Source: Folioceros fuciformis
Lineage: Eukaryota; Anthocerotophyta; Anthocerotopsida; Anthocerotales
Direction of reading: 5' to 3'
Assembly (NCBI GenBank): GCA_049999805.1
Contig: JBNGIO010006337.1
Span: 117,457 to 181,456, forward strand
Length of the DNA stretch: 64,000 nt
A model generated the notes under the pieces. That model saw only the letters and a program-made list of their open reading frames with translations, ran no database searches and was not told the origin of the DNA. The position numbers and the translations under genes are program-made. Below, piece by piece: positions 35,693 to 45,796 of the stretch (position 1 is its first letter; every line of letters begins with the position of its first letter).

Positions 35693-36801
35693 ACTGTGAT
35701 ACGCATTTGACTGCAGTCGTTGTCCACCATACAAAGCATCACTAGCATTGAACGTGGCAAATTGCCGCGGCCTCCATTTCTCTCCTCAATTCGTCCCCCA
35801 CGCCCCTTCGTTTTCTCACTGGAGGGATGGGGAGGGGACGGCAGCACACCGATCGGACTGCTTCCAGTGCAGTTGGGGCAGGAAGTTTGTCAACAACAGA
35901 GCGCTGAGCGTCGGTGGAAATAGGGAGCAGGTGGCGTGTCAGCCAATTTGCGTGTGGCTGAGGAAGAATGCACGACGAGTGAATGGTCACCTACTGCGCG
36001 GGCCGGCATCTCACGCGTGCTTGCAAATGGAATAAACACTTGCATGCACGCAGGTGGCTACGTGCCGGCCAGCCGGCCGCGCACATGCCATCTAGCGCAC
36101 TTGGCATCGACATCGCTTACTTATCGACATCGCTTACTTCTTGGTCAAAGTGACGACGAACTAGGGCTCAAGGGAGCTGTTCCCTCGTCTCAAATCCTTG
36201 ACTCGGAAGCTTCGCACTGTACATACGTGGTGCAGCCCAGGGTATCCGCGGGAGTTCACCGGAAAACCGGCGCTGGCCCGAGGCGATCGCTTCGTCTCCA
36301 GGCAACAGCTACAGTACTAACTTTCTCTAGGTGTTTCATGCCTCCACGCCACAACAAACGTCATTCTGTGTTCGTGCGTTTTTCTTGTTGGTCTTCCTTC
36401 AAGGTACGCCGAAACGGCAACAACGTTTTCTTGTAGTCTTGCATAGTTGGCCTATTATTTAGGCCTCTCCCGCCAGACCCATTTCGTCTCAAAGGAGCGA
36501 CAGGCTGGTACCCGTTGTCCGGTAGCGACCGGCCAGCTTCTGCTCGTGCTCGGTTCAACGAGAGTGCTTCATGGAAGCGCTCTGGTTGAGCTTCATCGGG
36601 GAGTGGCTCAGCCGCAGCTTTTGCCAGCACGCGGAGCGGGGGCCTCCAGGCTTGGCGGGCATGGGGAGGAGATGCGTGTGGGAAGACGTGCAGGGATTGG
36701 ATTAGTGGAGGAAGGGGGCCTGCAGGAAGCCCTAGAAAGAGGTGGCTAGGACGGGGTGAGGGATTCTGAGAGCCGGCTTCACGCCGTTTACGGTGGTTCT
36801 G
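35693..36801. promoter_or_regulatory. Intergenic: EPSPS 3' flank and EYA promoter/leader
   Basis: About 1.1 kb of mixed composition. A short duplication ATCGACATCGCTTACTT occurs near 36105-36140. The GC-rich last 300 bp are probably the leader of the EYA gene. Open frames are short and unconvincing. Confidence 0.35.
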
Positions 36802-38509
36802 ATGAGCGAGCGGGATGGTTCCCCAGCTGCCAACGCGGACTCTGCTTCGAATTCACCTGGTAAGAAGGGCAGGAGCAGGTGCTGTTTTCCCACGCGTGCC
36901 CTCAAGTTGAAGCCGGAGGGCAGTCAGGGCGGAGTGAAAAAGATTGAAGCAGAAGGAGCAGGAGCGATAGCAGAAGCTGAGACGAAGGCAGAATCTGAAG
37001 CTGAGGAAGAGTGCCGGAAGAAGCTGCGGGCATCAGGCACTGAAGAGGATCTGGACGCAGGCAACAGCACATTGTTGATGAAGAATCCGCAATTCAAGGT
37101 TTCGGCCGGACGGTTAGTGCCGGAGGATGGCCGGGCCAAGTCCGAGGCATGCACGGTGTTTCTGTGGGACCTCGATGAAACGCTTATCATTTTCAACTCC
37201 CTGAAGAAGGGAACGTATGGGAAGTTGTATGGTGAAGCCAAGGACCCGGAATTGGGAGCCTTGCTGGGGCGGTGCTGGGAGAAGCTTATATTTCGTGTCT
37301 GTGATTCCTATTTTTTTTTCGAGGAGGTAGTTTTACTTCACTCGGCACGTACAGTCGTGATGTTTCAGCTTGGGGTTCTGGTGTGGAAGTGAAAGTCTAG
37401 GTGGTCTGGTTTCCTCACTAGACAGGCTGTGGGGTGATCTGCAAGCAGGTTGAGGAATTTTGTGAACCGAATATCAGCTCGCTGATTGAATATGATGATG
37501 GGGCAGATTTGTCTGGCTATAACTTTGGCGCAGACGGGTTTAAGGTTCCGTCGGATGCTGTGAGTCTGAGGAAGTTTGCGTATCGCCATCGATGGGTCAG
37601 TCATTTGTACTCTCAGGTAATAGGGTGCCTCCTTGGGTTGGGTTTTAGTAACCTCGAGTGTTACACGGGTGATGAGGACTAACCGTTGTTTTGTCCACTT
37701 TCAGGGATTGGCAAGATTATTGGCGGAAGAAGAGCTAGCCGAATGGAACAGGCTGTACGAGGCAACCGACAAGTACACAGATGGGTGGCTCTCGGCAGGT
37801 ATTTGCTTCCTCGCCGCATCTCGTGGCCTGCCTCCCTGACATCTATGTTGTGAATTTCTCAGTCGAACATGGTTTGGTCCCTTCTGTCCTCACAGGAAGG
37901 GCACTCCTAGCCGACTGCCTGAAGGTACATGAAGGTAATCGTGATGGCCGGAACGACAAAGCAGTCGCAGTTGATCAAAATGGTTTACCCAGGACGGAAA
38001 AAACAAGGAGAAGTCGTAGCGTGAACGTATTGGTGACGTCAGGGGTTCTCATACCGAGTATTGTTAAGTGCCTACTCTTCAAGCTCGACCCATTCATAGA
38101 ATGTGACAAGAGTAAGCAGCTTCTTGTTTTTCAGTGCTACTGTCGTGTCGGACTTACGCCTGTTCGTGAAGGACCAGACTGATTGCGGCTTTTGTCTGCT
38201 CCCTGCCGCCCTGCAGTTTACAGCTCCCGTGTTGTTGACAAGTTAGCCTGCTTCCGAGGAATCAAAGAGCGATACTCCCATCCAGCAACCAGGTTTTGTG
38301 TGATTGGCGACGGCATGGAAGAATGCGAAGCAGCGGAGCGGCTAAGATGGCCGTTTTTACGAGTAGAAGCAGGGCCTGAGGGTGTAAATAGGTTACCAGC
38401 CCTCACGGTTGGGACGGTACAGTTGTACATGAGAGTGGTATATGACGAAGACGATCCGGATGATGAAGTGGGTATCGTCTGTGGCGAGGTTGACACCGGC
38501 TTCGTTTAA
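36802..38509 (+). CDS. EYA: Eyes absent (EYA) homologue, HAD-family protein tyrosine phosphatase
   Basis: Five exons (36802-37326, 37449-37616, 37705-37798, 37896-38111, 38217-38509) join in phase to 431 aa. The N-terminal ~115 residues are low in complexity, with basic and then acidic Glu/Ala stretches. The EYA domain begins with TVFLWDLDETLIIFNSL, whose DxDET motif supplies the Asp nucleophile, and continues through DLSGYNFGADGF, RKFAYRHRWV, NVLVTSGVLIPSIVKCLL and IGDGMEECEAAERLRWPF. Plants carry one such gene, and the Arabidopsis protein was shown to be an active tyrosine phosphatase. The animal transcription-activation region is absent. After the domain there is an acidic tail (YDEDDPDDEVG) ending in GFV. 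All introns are GT-AG. ATG 36802 is the first in frame. Confidence 0.95.
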
Positions 38510-39620
38510 CATGGGCATCCCTTCTGGACTCATTTCGTGCCGTACTATGCCATCGGTGGTTTCGCGATACTCATTAGCCTCCGAAGACCGAACAGACTCA
38601 ATCTCAGACATCATCGTGGGACCTTATTTTGCGTGCTTGATATTTTTCTTAGTCGGTTTTGCGAACCGCAAATCTCAGCAAGATATCCGTTGCCTGTACA
38701 TAATTGCAATCTTTGAGAGGTTAGAAGACCGGAAAGTGGCTCGGGCACATGTTGGTAAGTTTCTGTTAACTCCTATAACCTTTGCATTACGTTTAATTCA
38801 TCTTTGTCTTAATTCATCAAACATTTTGGCTTAAGTCATCGAGCCTCTTGGCTTAATTCATCCAACCTTTTGCTTCTGTTCCCTTCGACATCAAATTTAA
38901 ATCTTCTATTAAGTTCTATTCTCTTCCAATCAAATTTGAATCTTTTATTCCGTTTAACGCGGAATTTGAATCTTACTTTTTTTACGTTGAATTTGAATCT
39001 TACTTTTTCTGTCTTTAGTTTGTTTTGTACTTCTACTAGGATCCATTCCACACTCTTCTTTCGAGTGTGCTGGATTTTCTTTGAATTGTTTTACTACATT
39101 CAATACCATGACTCACTTCTCTATGTCTTTTCAAGCTTCTTGATTATGACAAGCTCCGTTATACTCTATAAGCTCCATGCTTTCTTCCTTCTACAACCTT
39201 GCCTTTAAAGCATCTCTCTAGCTCATATACATGTGTACGTATATAATATGATATACTTTCTTATATGTGATATATGTATGTGCATATATACGAGACAGAA
39301 TAGCTTGCAATTGCCTCTTTTGAGGACTCACAGCTCATTAGCTTTGGTTTATTTACGAGGTGAGTGGGAGACCTTTGATTACATAGAGTGTTGATGTGCG
39401 AATGGTGGACATAGTGCACTTACGAAGCTACAAGCATAGGCTTGGTGTGGCTGCAAGCACTCACCTAACATTAAAATTTCCAATCCAAAGATCTTGTAAG
39501 AGCCTTATCAATTTCCTAGTTCACCATTAAGTTATAACAACGCATGTATGGCATGAAATCAACATCATTACATTAAAAAAAATTATATGAGGGTTCTAAG
39601 CACACCAAGCAAGTGAACAT
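38510..39620. other. EYA 3' flank, AT-rich, with short tandem repeat
   Basis: No gene is seen. Between about 38885 and 39010 the motif GAATTTGAATCTTACTTTTT and close variants recur four or five times. Composition becomes strongly AT-rich from here on. Confidence 0.5.
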
Positions 39621-39804
39621 CCTGGCTTGCTATACACATCCAGGGCCAACTACTAGTAGNNNNNNNNNNNNNNNNNNNNNNNNNNNNNNNNNNNNNNNNN
39701 NNNNNNNNNNNNNNNNNNNNNNNNNNNNNNNNNNNNNNNNNNNNNNNNNNNNNNNNNNNGAAAACCCTGGCTTGCTATACACATCCAGGGCCAACTACTA
39801 GTAG
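39621..39804. other. Assembly gap 3 (100 N) with 39-bp identical flanks
   Basis: The N run is 39660-39759. The 39 bases ending at 39659 (from CCTGGCTTGC to CTACTAGTAG) recur identically at 39766-39804. As at gap 1, this looks like the overlap of two contig ends placed side by side instead of merged. Confidence 0.93.
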
Positions 39805-41617
39805 AACATCATGTTGTCCCCCCCCCCCCTCATCCCCTTCAAAAGGGGAAATCATTAACATGGACTTTGTTCAGAATGGAAGATCCATGGAACTTAAGTT
39901 GTAGTGAAAACCAAAAAACCAAGTCCTAACGTGTTCATGGCTTTTGCAAACACATTTTCAATTAGATGAATCTCAATGGTCAGCAATCATCTAGTAAGAA
40001 AATCCAAGAAAAAAAAACTAAGATAAAAAAAAAAACTAAGATAAAAGCACATCGTTCAACCAGATTAGCTATAGAAAAGATTCCAAAGGAACATGTAGGC
40101 AAACTCACTTGCTAAGCCATGTAGCAGCAAGCTGTCTTCCCAAAAGAACCAAGGCAGCAAGGAGTCAACCAAGGAAAGGTCTGAGGGACCAACAAGAGGG
40201 GGAGGGGATGCAGGCTTAGAGTGCAGGACCACCAAGTTGTTCCCTATATAAGAAGTGAAAAAGTTAAGACAAGCTATTATGGAGGTGTAGATCCCAAAAA
40301 CTAGGTGTTGCACAAGAAATGCATCACAAGACAAACTCTCCTTGCTGGTTGTACCATGGCAACAAAGGAAGTCAGCATCCTCGTAACCTCTAACAAGTTG
40401 TCAATTTCATTATTGCATGGTATTAAATAATAGACAATTGAAGCCATGCCTTAGCCCGCTAATTGACAACCTAGTGTAAATGGTGCTTTATCACATACAT
40501 ACATACTCTGTGTGTATCTATGTATCCTTGAAATAATCGATACAAGGATGTGGAGCCCTTAGTAGGATGCATACCACAACACTAGGATGTTTTTGAGCAT
40601 TGGGAGAAACTTATTGTAAGGAGCTAGCATGGGTGGGAATACCACAATTTGGGCTTGGACGAGTGGAAGTCATTGGAGCATAAAGCATTACGACAATGTC
40701 TTCCTTGACCACTATATCTCTAGAGAAAGAGCTTCGTTCTAAAAATGGGATAATAATTTTCAACAACCTTGCTTCTTGGAAACCAATACCACAAAGGTAC
40801 GGACCAACAACAAAATCTCATGTTCAGCAGCCATACTTGTGGAACAAATATATGGTAGACGAAAAATTTGTAAAATAATAACCTTGTATACTTGGGAAAC
40901 AAATCTGTTGGACTCCAAGCAAATGAATAGTATTGAGCAAATTGGAAGAGAAGTGCCCTTCTTTTATCGTCCTTGGTATAAGAAAATAGTCCACACATAG
41001 GGCATGTGATGGAAAATTGAAAAGACAAGAAGTGAGTAGTATTTCCAATTTTGTTACCTTCCAAGTCCCCTCCAAACTTTTCAATCTTGGTTCAATAGCC
41101 ACTATGTCGAAAGGGCTAATGTAGAATGACAAATCTGCGATCCTTGGTGTAACCGGGTCCAAGAATTGATTGAGGATTCTTGTGTTAAATCAACATAAAT
41201 TGTCCATATATCTTTGGGCATGTTCAAAGAAGGCCATGAGATCAAATCTTCTAAGCCTAGCCAAGATATGAATGAATTGTGATTCATAGTGAAAAAAATA
41301 TAAATTACACCACAAGAGCGAGCATAAGAACCCCATCGAGATACCTAGTTGTTATAGTCATACACTATTACCGAATTGGACATCATTGTGCAGCATAAGC
41401 CAATAGTGGATAGCTTTCAAACAGTCTAGTGTAAAAGACCAGTACGTAGAGTTGGAGCTTCTTGAGGGCTTACTTGCCCAAGACACCTGTGTAAAAAGAA
41501 GAGATGTGATCAAAACAAACATGTAGAAGTAGCTTTGGTTGTGATATGCGCTCCTTATTCACTAAGTCTTGCTTAAAAGCTAACACTAGCCCAAAAAGTA
41601 GTTTTGAGTTCACCTTA
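39805..41617. other. AT-rich gene-free stretch
   Basis: No recognisable gene. Features are limited to a C11 run near 39819-39829 and duplicated AAAAAAACTAAGATAAAA near 40010-40045. Open frames near 40700-41290 on both strands are AT-rich and lack known domains. Confidence 0.45.
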
Positions 41618-41832
41618 TAGGGATTGCCTCATAGTAGCGTGTATTGTCCTTGCTAGTAGGGATTGCCTTATAGCAACGAATATTATCCTTGCTAGTAGGG
41701 ATTGCCTCATATGAGCATGTATTGTCCTTGCTAGTAGGGATTGCCTCATAGCAGTGTGTATTGTCCTTGCTAGTAGGGATTGCCTCATAGTAGCGTGTAT
41801 TGTCCTTGCTAGTAGGGATTGCCTCATAGTAG
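41618..41832. repeat. 39-bp minisatellite, about 5.5 copies
   Basis: The unit TAGGGATTGCCTCATAGTAG plus CGTGTATTGTCCTTGCTAG is repeated in direct tandem with few substitutions. Because 39 is a multiple of three, one minus-strand frame stays open as a 13-residue repeat (MRQSLLARTIHAT and variants). That openness follows from the period and does not show that the sequence is coding. Confidence 0.93.
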
Positions 41833-41833
41833 C

Positions 41834-41915
41834 AGTGTCAGTTTTTGCATGATCTATCCATTCAGTCCACAAATAGTGTCAGTTTTTGCATGATCTATCC
41901 ATTCAGTCCACAAAT
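41834..41915. repeat. 41-bp tandem duplication next to the minisatellite
   Basis: The unit AGTGTCAGTTTTTGCATGAT followed by CTATCCATTCAGTCCACAAAT occurs twice without differences by eye (41834-41874, 41875-41915), and the first bases of a third copy follow. It directly abuts the 39-bp array. Confidence 0.93.
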
Positions 41916-44368
41916 AGTGTCTGCATTTTTTAAGAATCTCAATGGCTGTCACAAAGGCAATACCTAGAGCAATTACTACGGGTTGTATTCTAGTAACATG
42001 GAGTGGGCTATGGTTTAGACCAATGATGGCATAGGTGTGTAGACAAGGATGTCGTAGGATATCCAATCACATAGTTAGAACATGTAAGGAGGAGAGATCT
42101 CTTGACAAGGCTATGACTTTATCTATGAGAGGTAGAATCTGTTTGCTATATATACAAATACATGCATTCATACTAGCATAGTCAAAAACATCAAAGCACG
42201 TGAAGACATCCTTGGGACAGCACAGAGTTTTAGAGATATTCTCCACATATTTCTAGCCAAACATACTTGGATTGAAATTTGTCAACACTTCTTCCTTATA
42301 ATTTTCCAAGATAGATGTGAAAAGATTATGGGGAGAGATCCATTCAAGGCCCTACTAGCATATAGAAGATGAACATAGCTAGGGATTGAGGTTTCCTTTT
42401 GGATTAACAAATTGCAGCGATCCTGTTCATTAATTTGCACATTGCAAATTAATGATACATCCTAAGAGTCTGTCTAGATCAACAAAGAACCAAAATGGAC
42501 ACCTAGCTACTGTATCATAAGCTACCACTAAGCATATAAGTCATGTCTTCCAAAAGCAAGATCATACCAAGACACAATCCTGTTGAAAAGACACAGTCTC
42601 TTGTCTAGTAGAACTAGAAGTGCCACCATAACCAATGGTCCCTCTAGAGGGAACAAAGCCAGTAGAGAAATGCTAGGGGAAGATGATGCAAAGGGTCCAA
42701 TGAGTTGGGGAGGCAGAATCCTTGGTGGTTTATAAGGGTGAAGAATCCTCTCCTACCACCACAATATTGTGTTAATTGCAACTTGGAACTTCCATGTCCA
42801 AGGGATACTACTTGCATTTGTTCCGCTTCTGTGGCATCCTTTGATCTATTAAAGCGAGATTTAGGGTGGATGCTTAGTGCGCGATCCTTTTGATTATTGG
42901 CTTCCATAAAAGCCACTTGTTTCAACAACTTCTCAATGTACAATGGCCCATCCATGTTGCCCATGTCGGCCAACAAGGATTGAGTTGTGTCTCTAGCAAG
43001 TTGCTTCCTAGTTGTAATAATCCATTCACGGATGAACATGAACGAGATTTGGGCTTTAATCCGTTCTCTATTGGCTTACAAGGAGAGGAAGACCACATAT
43101 GCACTCCATTGCATGGTAAGAGATGTCTCACATGGGAAGAAAATGGTAAGATGGTTAACCATAAACCAAATCATGTGGTGGAACCAAAAAATCCTAGGAT
43201 CACACTTCAAAGCATAAACTAGGACAGTTTTAGGAACAACTGCATTTATACAAATGCAATTTGCAAATGGTTGGTTTCAATTCCACATAGTGTGTCCATG
43301 AGTGCCTTTTCCTCTAAACTTGCCAATTTGCATCATGTCTTTGGATCTCACAACAATTGTTTGATTATATTTGTAGGGTATCTTAAACTGTGTGATAGGG
43401 GGCTTACAACTGCCACCTTGATGCTATTGGCAAGTAGGATATTGCTGGAAAGTGCACATTCCACGCAAGCATTCACATCCTTGTCAGAAAGATTGGCAAG
43501 TAGGATGTTGCTAAAAAGTGCACATTCCATGCAAGTGTTCACATCCTTGTCAAAACAATTGCAAAGTTTTTTTTTTCATGGAAGAAAATTCGAATTATAG
43601 AGGTTTGTGGCAAGAACAAACAAGGGGACAGAAATAGGTCGAGGATCTCAGAGACCGCTCTCCCTGGTGGCTCTCCCTATGCTACTCTAGTTAAGTAGAA
43701 GGTCCTTAGACTATATACTATTGGGAGAGCAAATGGTAACCCTTCCCTCATAGTAGTGAGCAAAAAGGTTTGGGAGCACCTACCCACTCTATGGGCACAA
43801 ATGGTTCCAAATCCCCTCTCTTACAAGATCAAGGAGGTGAACCTGTCGCCACTCTTTGCTCTTGAACTTATGTGTGTGGCCACTCTCACACCTTCAACCA
43901 CAATCAAAATATGTTCATAGATTCTCCACAACAAGGATTTAGCTGACAATGGCTCTTGAAGCAATTGCAAAGTTTGCATATTGATAAGAGCAAGAAAGCT
44001 TAAGTTTGAAGCCACTCACATTTTGTGATTCCATTTTGCAAGCTCACCTTCTAGTGGTGGAGCACTCACAAGAATGAGACTTTGTTGCTACAATGCAGCT
44101 TGGGAGGCCTTGGATGACTCCAAAAGAAGAACTCTATTAAAGTTCATTAAGAACGGATTTCCACATGGGATTTAATACTTAACAACTTATACTATAGTGA
44201 AACTAAGGCAAATCTTTTTCTTTCGGAACCCATTTAACTTTCAATCTAAGATGCTTAATTAGAAGGTTCTTACATATGTGTGTTCTAGATTATCAATCAA
44301 TAATTGTCCATCAATTATCTTTTGGTTTAGAAACATACTACGGGGTTTATGAGGCATAACTCCTCTCT
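41916..44368. other. Repeat-rich stretch with unassigned open frames
   Basis: No gene is assigned. A minus-strand frame of 131 codons at 43039-42644 (containing KLLKQVAFMEANNQKDRALS) has mixed, protein-like composition but matches no family I know; it may be transposon debris. Near 43425-43555 a ~70-bp unit containing TTGGCAAGTAGGAT and AAAGTGCACATTCCA is duplicated in tandem. Confidence 0.4.
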
Positions 44369-45034
44369 GTGGTCAAAGCAATTTCATGCCTGCCCACCCT
44401 CTTTGCTTCCATCCCCAGGATTTCGTCAGTTACAATTTTCCTTGATAATCAAGCAGCTATCATGTCTTTAACGGACACTTCGGCTCACCCAGCCCAAGCC
44501 ATATCTCTCCAAGCTAGGACATCTCTCCACGCCTTCTTGGTAGCTCATCTGGAGGTTTTCCTTAATCTCCACTGGATTCTGGGCCATCATAATATAGTTG
44601 GTAATGAGCATGCAGATGTGACCGCCAAGGCTGCCACTCTTCTTCCCATTTCCAGCGAAGACCACATCCTATCTGTGTCCAGAGCTCGTCAGCAAATTTA
44701 TGCTGCAAGTCTACAGGAGTGGCGTTTACGGTGGGTTTCCTCAACTAAGGCTTCTGCGCTTAAGAGGGTGGTGCTTGGTGGCCCTTCAGCCTCGGTGCTA
44801 CAACGCCTTGGTCTCCATGACCGTATGCTCTCATCATTTCTCACCCAGCTTCGGACTGAGCATATGGCTATTGGGGCTTACTTTAGGAGATTCAACATTG
44901 TAGAGGATCCATTTTGTCGGAAATGCAGGTCTTCAGAAGAAACTGTCACCACATCCTTGGCTAGTGTATGGCCACTCGCGACACTTAGATCCAGATGTTT
45001 CAAGGCTTTTACTACGATATCCACAACTTCTTAG
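44369..45034 (+). mobile_element. LINE (non-LTR retrotransposon) fragment: RNase H domain and C-terminal Cys motif
   Basis: A 221-codon frame matches the 3' end of a LINE ORF2. It has the RNase H Asp in VTIFLDNQAAIMSL and the late signature HWILGHHNIVGNEHADVTAKAA, typical of LINE-encoded RNase H (WxxGHxxxxGNExAD). A region follows with the reverse-transcriptase-tail motif CRKCRSSEET, whose expected His and final Cys are disturbed. The first catalytic Asp and Glu strands and the whole reverse transcriptase are missing upstream, so this is a 5'-truncated copy, as is common after LINE insertion. The frame itself is still open, suggesting a fairly young insertion. The downstream repeat may be related. 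Confidence 0.82.
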
Positions 45035-45184
45035 TGTTCCCAAACTAAGGGAAAACTTCTCTCTTACTTCAAGGCGATTGGTGATTACTTAACTCAGGCT
45101 TATTGATATAGCTATCTAGATTTGCTATTTTGTTTATTCTAATCCTCTTTCTTTTGCGCTTTCCCAAAGTGTCCATTCACTCAT

Positions 45185-45310
45185 GTTTTTATTCACGTTC
45201 AGGCGTCATAATTCACATTCAGGTGTCATAATTCACATTCAGGTGTCATAGCAGTCATAATTTACATTCAGGTGTCATAGCAGTCATAATTCACATTCAG
45301 GCATCATAGA
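45185..45310. repeat. Tandem repeat of a ~20/30-bp unit downstream of the LINE fragment
   Basis: TCATAATTCACATTCAGGTG is repeated about five times, alternating with the extended form that includes TCATAGCAG. Just downstream lies an (AAAT)n run at about 45345-45360. The array could be the tail of the LINE or an independent minisatellite. Confidence 0.8.
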
Positions 45311-45796
45311 CGTGATAGCCTCACGGCTGCATACCCCTAATGATAAATAAATAAATAAATATGTGTATTCCTTTTTTCCAGCTTTTATAAGAGGGGCCGA
45401 CCATTCTACCATGAAAGTGAGCAAAGTTTCGAACATCCCACAATGAAAGAGAGCAAAGGTTCGAACGTCCCACAATGAAAGAGAGCAACGGTACATCGGA
45501 GGATGACCAAGAGGCGACCCCATCGTCACCACCACTCACCATCCCTTCGTAAGTCAGGCAATTTTCTCTTTCATTATTAAGCCTCCAAAATAAATCGTCC
45601 ACATCGAAATGATCACATAGTTCGGTTTCCTCGCATATCCCTTTAATCACCGGTCCCACAGTTTCTGTCCTGGATCGCAATCCCAAAATGCTCTCTCCTA
45701 CTTCTTGAAGACATTGGTCAATCTCCTAGATCTCGATCCTACCGTTCGCTCTCCTGGCTATCGATCCCATTGTCCAGTCTCCTGGTTTTAGAATCT
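45311..45796. other. PEX14 3' flank
   Basis: This is AT-rich sequence downstream of the PEX14 stop. A 24-27-bp duplication of the core CACAATGAAAGAGAGCAA occurs near 45440-45490. No gene is seen. Confidence 0.4.

Noticed and set aside
41615-41872. Minus-strand 13-residue-repeat protein
   Set aside because: The frame is open only because the minisatellite period (39) is divisible by three. There is no start context or unique sequence.
42644-43039. 131-codon minus-strand frame as a real gene
   Set aside because: It looks protein-like in composition but has no family match and no neighbouring exons, and it sits in repeat-rich sequence. I kept it only as a note in the intergenic entry.
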